NCBI RefSeq assembly: GCF_026802175.1
Contig: NZ_CP113797.1
Span: 4,999,026 to 5,063,025, forward strand
DNA length: 64,000 bases
Direction: 5' to 3'
Source of the DNA: Thermocoleostomius sinensis A174
Lineage (GTDB): Bacteria; Cyanobacteriota; Cyanobacteriia; Elainellales; Elainellaceae
A program made the translations under genes and the position numbers. Shown one piece after another: positions 28,742-36,452 of the stretch. Positions within the stretch are counted from its first letter, which is position 1. Every line of letters begins with the position of its first letter. Below the pieces are notes generated by a model. That model ran no database searches. It was not told the origin of the DNA and saw nothing but the letters and a program-made list of their open reading frames with translations.

Positions 28742-28799
28742 GAGGTAATGGGTAATGGGTAGGGGCTACATTGTCCACGCGATTACCCATTACCTCTTT
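28742..28799 (+). terminator. Long-stem hairpin after hsp20
   Basis: Perfect 15-base arms GAGGTAATGGGTAAT (28742-28756) and ATTACCCATTACCTC (28782-28796) around a 25-base loop, followed by TTTC. The arms are made of GGTAATG repeat units. Confidence 0.8.
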
Positions 28800-28858
28800 C
28801 TGTATGACCGTATGAATCGCTATTGAGCAAATCTAACTCATAAATTAAATAGTCTTCT

Positions 28859-29386
28859 TTACTGAAGAGTAGCAGCACCAAATGTAGCATTAAATCGGCG
28901 ACACCAAATGACAGCCGATCGATAGTCATCTGGGTTGAGGTCACTAGGTACTGCATACTCTTGTGCTCCACTTGTCGATCGCAACGGTTCGAGCACCACG
29001 TAATCCCCTTCACTTAAAGGATAAGCGGGCGGATTGGTGGAACCCAGCACATTGTCTGATTGATGCAGGGCAACGACTAAATCGGGGCCATTGTCAGTTT
29101 GAAATGACTGATCAAATACCAAAACAACAGTTCCATCTCGACGAACTAGCTGTGCTGTTCCAGCGGTGGGATGTTCTCCCGATTCAAAACTTCCAGATTT
29201 GACAATCTCTGCATTGGCAATGTTGTTAGGGGAGGCAGCCTCAGTAGATACTGCTTCCGGTGACTCGACCACAGGATCTGGGGATTGGGCAATCGGAGCG
29301 CTGGACTGGGTGGATGAGACTGAATTTCCACATCCGGCAAGAATTACAGAAGCACAACCAATCATCAACCAGTGTTGAATATTCAT
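28859..29386 (-). CDS. DM13-domain lipoprotein
   Basis: 175 residues. A lipobox (ILAGC, Cys about residue 19) marks it as a lipoprotein; a Ser/Pro/Glu linker leads to a DM13 domain (about 60-172): GSFESGEHPTAGTAQLV, VLVFDQSFQTDNGPDLVVAL and the conserved cysteine in SAVIWCRRFNATFGAATL. DM13 domains are thought to be redox-active, cytochrome- or DOMON-associated modules. The domain is complete. Confidence 0.88.
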   Translation of the reverse strand: MNIQHWLMIGCASVILAGCGNSVSSTQSSAPIAQSPDPVVESPEAVSTEAASPNNIANAEIVKSGSFESGEHPTAGTAQLVRRDGTVVLVFDQSFQTDNGPDLVVALHQSDNVLGSTNPPAYPLSEGDYVVLEPLRSTSGAQEYAVPSDLNPDDYRSAVIWCRRFNATFGAATLQ

Positions 29387-29679
29387 CCATCTCCTCCTAA
29401 AGCATGGTCTTTAACGATGTTTTGGATAGACTTTAGAGATCTACACTTCGATTTTCAGTGGTTTCCGATCGCTAGAAATGATTTTTTTCTGAGAATTCCA
29501 GCAGGAAATGCTGAACTGTTGGTCAGTGACCTAATTTAGGCTAGTTTGGGTAGAAAATTGCCTCACTTCCCCCTAATAATCCGTCTAGGCGTCAAAAAAT
29601 TCCCGCTAGGGGTCAAAATTCTCTTTTCGTCAACCAAACTTTACGCTAAGCTACCCGATGCGATCGATCGGGTAGGTTG

Positions 29680-31452
29680 ATGCAAATTCCTCTGAAGCAC
29701 TATGGTGCACTGTTAACCGATTACCTCAAACCTCAGCAACAACAAGCAATTTGGCTAGCACTGACTCTGTTAAGCAGCATTGGCTTACAAGTGCTGAATC
29801 CTCAGTTGTTGGGCTACTTCATCGATACAGCGGTTAACGGTGGCTCTACACAAACCCTATGGATCGTGGCGTCCGGATTTATCGGCATTGCTATCCTAAC
29901 CCAAGTCCTGGCTGTATCAGCGACCTACTTTGGAGAAACGATCGCGTGGGCGGCTACTAATGCCCTCCGAGTCGATTTGGCAGAGCATTGCTTGCGGCTC
30001 GATCTGTCGTTTCACAAATCTCGTACCCCTGGAGAATTGCTGGAACGAGTGGATGGCGATGTAACGCTCCTGTCTCGTTTTTTTTCCCAGATGGTGATTC
30101 ATGTTCTAGGCAACGGCATTTTGTTAGCGGGAATTTTGCTGGTATTGTTTGTTGAGAATGCCATAGCTGGACTCAGCTTAACTGCCTTTTCGTTGGTGGC
30201 TATGACATTACTGTTGGGGATGCGATCGTTTGCCGTTGCGCCGTGGACTCACTATCGCCAAAAAAGTGCCGAGTTTTTTGGGTTTGTGGGCGAACAGTTG
30301 TCCGGACGCGAGGACATCTGTGCTAATGGTGCAGTGGGCTATGTCATGCGGCGCTTTCACGAACTTTTGCAGCATTGGCTCCCTCTCTATCAACGAGCAC
30401 GGTTTGCTAGCACGGTGCTGTGGACTACGTCGGTAGGGCTATTCACGATTGGCAATGCGGTTGCGTTGGCCGTAGCTGCCTATTTGTGGAATCAACAGGC
30501 AATTACGATCGGCACAGCATATTTGATTTTTCACTATACGAATTTGTTGGCTCAACCGATTGAACGAATTCGGGAAGAACTAGAGGAATTTCAGCAAGTA
30601 GAAGCCAGCATCTATCGCATTCAAGAACTGCGATCGGTGCAACCAACCCTCAAAGCCAATGGCGATCAACCGTTGCCCACAGGAGCGTTATCGATCACGT
30701 TTGAGCAGGTGTGTTTCACCTATGAGCCATCCCATCAGCAAGCTGTACAACTTGACACGAACTGGACGCTACATAACATTTCCTTTCATCTGCCAGCCGG
30801 CCAAGTGCTAGGGCTATTGGGACGAACGGGCAGCGGCAAAACGACGATCGGGCGATTGTTATTGCGGCTCTATGACTATCAGTCCGGAGCGATTGGGTTA
30901 GGCGACGTACCCATTCAGGCAACACCACTGAGCCAATTGCGGCAACGGGTCGGCCTAGTCACACAGGATGTGCAGCTATTTAACACCAGCATTCGCCATA
31001 ATTTAACGTTTTTCAATCCCACCATTAGCGATGACCAGATCCTACAAGTCTTGCAACAACTAGAACTGATGGAATGGCTGCGATCGTTGCCCCAGGGACT
31101 AGACACGCAGCTTGGTTCAGACAGCAGTGGACTCTCAGCCGGACAAGCGCAATTGTTGGCCTTTGCGCGGATTTTTCTCAAGAATCCAGGGCTGGTTATT
31201 TTGGATGAAGCCTCCTCGCGGCTCGATCCGCTGACCGAACGCTTGATTGAACAAGCAATCGATCGCTTATTGACTGGACGAACAGGTATCATCATTGCCC
31301 ATCGCCTAGCCACTGTACAGCGCGCAGATCAACTTTTGATTCTAGATCAGGGGAAAATCATCGAGTACGGCGATCGCCGCACGTTGGCAGATAATCCGGA
31401 TTCGCACTTTGCCCAGCTATTGCAACAGGGAACCGCTGACTGGTTAGCCTAA
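29680..31452 (+). CDS. ABC exporter, fused permease and ATPase
   Basis: 590 residues from the ATG at 29680. Residues about 15-310 are a six-helix transmembrane domain (QVLNPQLLGYFIDTAVNGG at the start); about 340-580 form the ATPase: Walker A GRTGSGKTT, Q-loop LVTQDVQLF, signature LSAGQ (ABC signature variant of LSGGQ), Walker B LVILDEASS and the switch histidine in IIAHRLAT. It would export a lipid, peptide or drug as a dimer. Substrate unknown. Confidence 0.92.
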   Translation: MQIPLKHYGALLTDYLKPQQQQAIWLALTLLSSIGLQVLNPQLLGYFIDTAVNGGSTQTLWIVASGFIGIAILTQVLAVSATYFGETIAWAATNALRVDLAEHCLRLDLSFHKSRTPGELLERVDGDVTLLSRFFSQMVIHVLGNGILLAGILLVLFVENAIAGLSLTAFSLVAMTLLLGMRSFAVAPWTHYRQKSAEFFGFVGEQLSGREDICANGAVGYVMRRFHELLQHWLPLYQRARFASTVLWTTSVGLFTIGNAVALAVAAYLWNQQAITIGTAYLIFHYTNLLAQPIERIREELEEFQQVEASIYRIQELRSVQPTLKANGDQPLPTGALSITFEQVCFTYEPSHQQAVQLDTNWTLHNISFHLPAGQVLGLLGRTGSGKTTIGRLLLRLYDYQSGAIGLGDVPIQATPLSQLRQRVGLVTQDVQLFNTSIRHNLTFFNPTISDDQILQVLQQLELMEWLRSLPQGLDTQLGSDSSGLSAGQAQLLAFARIFLKNPGLVILDEASSRLDPLTERLIEQAIDRLLTGRTGIIIAHRLATVQRADQLLILDQGKIIEYGDRRTLADNPDSHFAQLLQQGTADWLA

Positions 31453-31532
31453 AGAAGGCGTGGCTGCATTCCCGTCGGAGTTGCCCGCATCCCCACTCCT
31501 TCTCCCCAAGGGAAAAGAACTGACACTATAGG

Positions 31533-33296
31533 CTACATCCGCTCTAAAACCGGAATACCTAACAGTGACAACCCCAGCTTAATGGTACGAGCCGTAAGAT
31601 CGGCCAAAATCAAGCGAGAGGTGCGCTGTGGTTCTTCGGCTGGCAAAATAGGACAGCGATCGTAAAACCGATTGAACTTTTGGCTCAGTTCAAATAAATA
31701 TTCGCACAAACGGTTGGGAAACAAATCTGCCTCCACGGCTGCCAACACTTGATCCAATTGCAGCAGGTGCTTAGCCAGAACCAACTCTTCCTCTTCCTGT
31801 AGAACGATCGCCGCATCATTTCCTAGCTGCTCAAACTCAATGCCACCTTTACGACTAATTCCTTGCACCCGCACATAGGCGTAGAGCATGTATGGAGCCG
31901 TATTCCCTTGCAACGCCAGCATTCTATCGAGATTAAAAATGTAATTGCTGGTAAGGCTTTGGCTGAGGTCGGCATATTTAATGGCGCTGATGCCCACGAC
32001 TTGGGACACATGTTCAATAAATTCTGGCGATTCTTGCCTCCCTTCTTGCTGCAAGCGCGTTTCTAGATCCGTCCGGGCCCGATTGATCGCCTCGGTTAAC
32101 AAATCCACCATACGCGGTGCATCGCCCGATCGACTTTTCAGTTTCTTACCGTCTTCACCCAAAATCAACCCCAGCGGCAGGTGCACAAAGGTGCGATCGT
32201 CCGTGATCCATCCAGCTTTTTTGCCCACCTGAAAAATTTGAATAAAATGATTGGTTTGCTCGACCCCCACCGGATAAATCACCCGCTGGGCATCATCGAC
32301 CTGAACGCGATAGCGAATCGCCGCCAGATCGGTTGTGGCATAGTTGTAGCCGCCTCCAGACTTTTGCACAATTAAGGGAAGAGGGTTCCCCTCCTTATTC
32401 GTAAACCCATCTAGGAAAACGCACTTTGCGCCCGCATCCTCAACCAACAGTCCTAGCTGCTCTAACTCTTCCAAAACGTTCGGCAAAAACGGATTGTAGA
32501 AGGACTCTCCCCGCTCTTGAATTTGGTCAGACAACCCCATCAGGTCAAAAATTTTGCGGTTGGTGCGGTTGGAAAGATCGCACACAATCTTCCAAGCTTG
32601 CAGAGTTTCTTCATCCCCTGCTTGCAGCTTCACCACCGCCTGTCGCGCCGCCTCTTGAAAAGTTTCGTCTTGGTCAAATCGCTTTTTGGCTGCCCGATAA
32701 AATGTGGCCAGATCCCCCAAATCCAACCCTTCTGTAGACTGCAACGCTTCAGGATACGCTTCCTGTAAATAGGCAATCAACATGCCGAACGGTGTACCCC
32801 AATCGCCAATGTGGCTGAGCCGCAGCACTTCATGGCCCATAAACTCTAAAATTCGGGCAATGCAATCGCCAATTACCGACGGGCGCAAGTGCCCCACGTG
32901 CATTTCTTTGGCAATGTTGGGGCTGGGATAATCGACAATGACACGCTGAGGCTGGGAGACTGGCTCGACCCCCAAGCGTGGATCAGACTGAATGGCTTTC
33001 AGTTGAGTTTCCAGGTAGCTGGTCTGTAACCGGAGGTTGATGAAGCCTGGTCCAGCGATCGACGGTGGTTCACATATGTCTGACAAATCCAGATTTTGAA
33101 CAATTAGTTCTGCGATCGTTCGGGGTGGCTTGCTCAACTTTTTTGTCAGCGACATGGCTACATTGGACTGAAAATCCCCAAATTTGGGATTACTGGCAGC
33201 CACCAAAATCGGATCGGTATCAGACCATGTTTCCCCGAATGCAGCAACAAAGGCTTGCGCAAAGCGTTGTTTTAGTTGGGCGATCGTTTCATTCAT
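31533..33296 (-). CDS. argS: Arginyl-tRNA synthetase
   Basis: 587 residues, normal for ArgS. The N-terminal Add1 domain is followed by the class I HIGH motif as HVGHLRPS, the KMSKS-like stretch [12 protein letters not shown], and the helical anticodon-binding domain ([20 protein letters not shown]). It charges tRNA-Arg. Convergent with the ABC gene. Confidence 0.97.
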   Translation of the reverse strand: MNETIAQLKQRFAQAFVAAFGETWSDTDPILVAASNPKFGDFQSNVAMSLTKKLSKPPRTIAELIVQNLDLSDICEPPSIAGPGFINLRLQTSYLETQLKAIQSDPRLGVEPVSQPQRVIVDYPSPNIAKEMHVGHLRPSVIGDCIARILEFMGHEVLRLSHIGDWGTPFGMLIAYLQEAYPEALQSTEGLDLGDLATFYRAAKKRFDQDETFQEAARQAVVKLQAGDEETLQAWKIVCDLSNRTNRKIFDLMGLSDQIQERGESFYNPFLPNVLEELEQLGLLVEDAGAKCVFLDGFTNKEGNPLPLIVQKSGGGYNYATTDLAAIRYRVQVDDAQRVIYPVGVEQTNHFIQIFQVGKKAGWITDDRTFVHLPLGLILGEDGKKLKSRSGDAPRMVDLLTEAINRARTDLETRLQQEGRQESPEFIEHVSQVVGISAIKYADLSQSLTSNYIFNLDRMLALQGNTAPYMLYAYVRVQGISRKGGIEFEQLGNDAAIVLQEEEELVLAKHLLQLDQVLAAVEADLFPNRLCEYLFELSQKFNRFYDRCPILPAEEPQRTSRLILADLTARTIKLGLSLLGIPVLERM

Positions 33297-33573
33297 AGGT
33301 TCACTGTCTGCAAACGGGATGCGTCAGCTTCATTAAATCATTTCTAGGATACCGAACGAGAGCCAGGAGGCAATCGGAACCGAGGAGGGGTATCGGCATC
33401 TGGACAAGCAGGGAAAGCATGAGGCAAGGTTGAAGGCGTTTTGTTTGTGAAAGGCGTCAGTGAACAGGAGCACACGGGAATTCTAACGGAAAGGTAGAAC
33501 TGATGGATTAAATAAAGAAATAGAGATATAGTCGATACGTTGTGCAAGTACAAAACTACTAAAAACTACTAAG

Positions 33574-34080
33574 ATGACTAGCTTCACCCGTCGTCTATCT
33601 ATTCCCGAGCTAAGCGAACGGGTCTTGCAAATGGCCAAAACAGGAGTTTACCGCGAGTCTGTTTTTGAAGCATTGCAGCCGTTAGCCACAAAGCAGCAGA
33701 TTCGTAAAGCGATCGCCCATGCCAAGCGCTTTGGATTACATTCAGTTGCCAGCCTTCGCGACGCCGAACTGGGCACCTACTATCAGCTAGATGAAACCAA
33801 GTATCAAGCTTGGAAGCACAAATTGCATGCTCCTGACTATTTTGGTGAAGATGCCGACTTGATGCAGCAAGTTACCCAAGCTACACAATCCGTGCAACGA
33901 CTGCTAAGGGCTGCAAAAGTACTAGCAGGCATTTTGGGGCTGTTGGGTGCAATTGGCGCAGTGACGGGACACGGACAACTTAGCCTGGCTTTGTTCAGTA
34001 GCGCGATCAGCGTGATGGGGGTATGGGGATTGCAACGCTGGATAGCACGATCGATTCCGTCTTCTCGAACAGATGCGTGA
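33574..34080 (+). CDS. Conserved cyanobacterial membrane protein, unknown function
   Basis: 168 residues: a helical soluble N-terminal half (SIPELSERVLQMAKTGVYRE, QQIRKAIAHAKRFGLHSVAS) and two closely spaced C-terminal membrane helices (VLAGILGLLGAIGAVTGHG, LSLALFSSAISVMGVWGL). No named domain recognised. It sits just left of the NMG cluster. Confidence 0.65.
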   Translation: MTSFTRRLSIPELSERVLQMAKTGVYRESVFEALQPLATKQQIRKAIAHAKRFGLHSVASLRDAELGTYYQLDETKYQAWKHKLHAPDYFGEDADLMQQVTQATQSVQRLLRAAKVLAGILGLLGAIGAVTGHGQLSLALFSSAISVMGVWGLQRWIARSIPSSRTDA

Positions 34081-34142
34081 ATTAGTTGTCGTGCTTTACG
34101 AGAATTACGAGAATTATCAGCTTACTTTTAACTTTTTACTTA

Positions 34143-34772
34143 TCAACTGATTGAGCCGAACGGCATAGTGTAATAAATAATGGCTAAAAAACGAATCGGT
34201 AGTTCGAGCAATTTTTCGGGTCCGTGCGGAATGTCACCGCGAAAGGTGAGGGAATCTCCCGATTCCAGCAAATAGGTGTGTTGCCCATGGCGATATTCAA
34301 TCGTTCCTTCCAGCATGTAAATAAACTCAGTACCAGGATGCTCGAAGGTGGGAAAGACTTCCGAGGCATCGTCCATCGTAATTAAGAAAGGTTCAAATAG
34401 TTTGGTGGGCCCTTGATCATAGGCCAATAGATGATAAGTGTGTCCGCGTTTTGTGCCGCGCCGCACCACTTCCATCCCTTGCCCCTGCTTGATGTGTTGC
34501 GCGCCGCCGGCTGGCATGTTGTAGTTACGAAACAAAGTAGACAAGGATACGCCAAGGGCATTGGCCAGTTTTGCCAGCGTTTCCAAGCTAGTAGCTGTTT
34601 GAGCATTCTCAATCTTGGATAACATGCCGCGAGAAATGCCGATTTGCTCTGCAACCTCAGCAATGGTGAGTCCATGTTTTAACCGTAGTTCGCGAATGGT
34701 GTTGCCAAGGTAGCGTTCCAGGGAGTGCTGTGTGTTGGCGCAATCGGTCATGTTGGCGGCGGCGTCGGTCAT
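34143..34772 (-). CDS. XRE-family regulator with C-terminal cupin domain
   Basis: 209 residues. Residues about 20-75 are an XRE helix-turn-helix (LTIAEVAEQIGISRGMLSK); about 105-200 are a cupin (EHPGTEFIYMLEGTIEYRHG, DSLTFRGDIPHGPEKL). Regulators of this class often govern amine or amino-acid catabolism and sense the substrate through the cupin. It is divergent from the mgd genes and separated by 154 bases, so it is the best candidate to control them. The effector, perhaps methylamine or N-methylglutamate, is inference. Confidence 0.88.
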   Translation of the reverse strand: MTDAAANMTDCANTQHSLERYLGNTIRELRLKHGLTIAEVAEQIGISRGMLSKIENAQTATSLETLAKLANALGVSLSTLFRNYNMPAGGAQHIKQGQGMEVVRRGTKRGHTYHLLAYDQGPTKLFEPFLITMDDASEVFPTFEHPGTEFIYMLEGTIEYRHGQHTYLLESGDSLTFRGDIPHGPEKLLELPIRFLAIIYYTMPFGSIS

Positions 34773-34827
34773 CGGGCTACCTCACAAGTGGGTGTGGTCC
34801 TGTTGCGTATCATAACAAGAAATTTTG

Positions 34828-34872
34828 TTGACACTGAGGAAACTTTCGTGCATGATATTCACCAATGTTTCC
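34828..34872 (+). promoter_or_regulatory. Candidate mgd promoter with flanking inverted repeat
   Basis: TTGACA at 34828-34833, with CATGAT 17 bases on at 34851 as a weak -10 box. GGAAAC (34838-34843) and GTTTCC (34867-34872) form an inverted pair overlapping the promoter, a plausible operator for the divergent XRE-cupin regulator. Confidence 0.4.
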
Positions 34873-34926
34873 TGATAGGAATCTTTTGGGCGTGCAGAAG
34901 TCGCACGGCGGGCGGTAAAGGAGCTT

Positions 34927-36168
34927 ATGCCATTACGTTTATTAAGGTTTGGTTTGTCAAAATCCTATCCGGAACCCCGGATGTTTACGCAGCCCGATCG
35001 CCTCAAATCTAGCTATGACGCGGTCATTATTGGCGGCGGTGGCCATGGATTGGCGGCGGCTTATTACCTATCTCGCGATTACGGTATGACCAATCTTGCT
35101 GTCCTAGAACGTAGCTATTTGGGCAGTGGCAATACAGGGCGCAACACCACAATTATTCGATCGAACTATCTCACTCCCGAAGGCGTGAAATTTTATGATG
35201 AATCGGTGCGGCTGTGGCAAGACTTGTCGCAGGATTTTGACTTGAATTTGTTCTACTCTAACCGTGGCCATTTCACCTTGGCCCATACAGATGCAGCCGT
35301 GCGAATGATGCGCTGGCGAGCCGAAGTCAACAAGCATTTTGGCATTGATAGTGAATTGGTGTCACCGACTGAGGTCAAAAAAGCCTGTCCCCCACTAGAC
35401 ATTACCTGTGGCGGTCGTCATCCTGTGTTAGGAGCACTCTATCATGCGCCGGGCAGTATTGCTCGTCATGATGCTGTGGCTTGGGGCTACGGTCGCGGAG
35501 CCAATCAGCGAGGGGTTGAGATTCATCAGCAAACTGAGGTGCTGGGCATCACGATCAAGTCCGATCGCATCACGGGGGTAGAAACGTCGCGAGGAACAAT
35601 TTCTACGTCGCGGGTGCTGTGTGCCGTTGCCGGATTTACACCGCGTTTATTGCAAATGGTAGGGCTACGCTCGCCGCTTTCCATCCACCCGTTGCAGGCG
35701 ATGGTGAGTGAACCCATGAAACCGTGGCTCGATCCGATTATTGTTTCTGGCAGTTTGCATGTGTATGTCAGCCAGACGGCTCGGGGGGAATTGGTCATGG
35801 GCGCATCGCTTGATCCTTATGAATTGCATTCCACGCGATCGACGCTGGAATTTGTTGAAGGATTAGCGGCCCACATGCTGGAATTATTTCCCTGTTTGTC
35901 ACACGTTAAAGTAGTGCGACAATGGGCTGGTATGGCCGACATGACACCAGATTTTGCACCCATTATGGGCAAAACGCCGATCGCTGGGTTCTATTTAGAT
36001 GCAGGCTGGGGAACTTGGGGATTCAAAGCCACACCTGTTTGTGGTAAAACCATGGCGTATACGATTGCGAATGATCGCAATCACGACTTAATTCAAAATT
36101 TTACGCTCGATCGATTTCGCCAGTATGAATTGATTGGGGAAAAGGGAGCTGCATCGGTAGGGCATTAA
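34927..36168 (+). CDS. mgdA: N-methylglutamate dehydrogenase, SoxB-like flavin subunit
   Basis: 413 residues from the ATG with AAAGGAG just upstream. The N-terminal FAD site is DAVIIGGGGHGLAAAYYL; the region GSIARHDAVAWGYGR holds His181, which aligns with the histidine that carries covalent FMN in sarcosine oxidase beta. The C-terminus (YLDAGWGTWGFKATPVCGK) closes the flavin fold. By itself it could be sarcosine oxidase beta, but it heads a block with gmaS and mgsABC, which identifies it as MgdA, part of the enzyme that oxidises N-methylglutamate to glutamate. Numbering of mgd subunits follows the SoxBDAG order. Confidence 0.88.
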   Translation: MPLRLLRFGLSKSYPEPRMFTQPDRLKSSYDAVIIGGGGHGLAAAYYLSRDYGMTNLAVLERSYLGSGNTGRNTTIIRSNYLTPEGVKFYDESVRLWQDLSQDFDLNLFYSNRGHFTLAHTDAAVRMMRWRAEVNKHFGIDSELVSPTEVKKACPPLDITCGGRHPVLGALYHAPGSIARHDAVAWGYGRGANQRGVEIHQQTEVLGITIKSDRITGVETSRGTISTSRVLCAVAGFTPRLLQMVGLRSPLSIHPLQAMVSEPMKPWLDPIIVSGSLHVYVSQTARGELVMGASLDPYELHSTRSTLEFVEGLAAHMLELFPCLSHVKVVRQWAGMADMTPDFAPIMGKTPIAGFYLDAGWGTWGFKATPVCGKTMAYTIANDRNHDLIQNFTLDRFRQYELIGEKGAASVGH

Positions 36169-36194
36169 GGAGAAATAATGGCGAGGAATAGAGA

Positions 36195-36452
36195 ATGAAG
36201 TTGATGACTTGTCCGGTAAATGGTATAAGACCGATCGCTGAATTTATCTGTGCTGGAGATGTTCGCCCTATGCCCAATCTCCAAAAATGTGATGATGTAA
36301 CCTGGACAGATTATGTGTTTAATCGTAATAATTCTCCAGGAATTAAACAAGAATGGTGGTGTCATACCCCTAGCAATACTTGGTTTATTGCAGAACGAAA
36401 TACGTTGACTGATGAGATTCTCCGCACCTATTTATACGGAGAGGATGCATGA
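36195..36452 (+). CDS. mgdB: N-methylglutamate dehydrogenase, SoxD-like small subunit
   Basis: 85 residues, the right size for SoxD. It keeps the family outline (TCPVNGIRPIAEFICAGD, WTDYVFNRNNSPGIKQEWW, WFIAERNTLTDEIL). In typical SoxD the start reads CPYCG and supplies two zinc cysteines; here it is CPVNG, so one is replaced. Remaining cysteines are at ICAGD, QKCDD and WWCHTP. It may bind zinc differently or not at all. It follows mgdA by 26 bases and overlaps mgdC by 4. Confidence 0.85.
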   Translation: MKLMTCPVNGIRPIAEFICAGDVRPMPNLQKCDDVTWTDYVFNRNNSPGIKQEWWCHTPSNTWFIAERNTLTDEILRTYLYGEDA

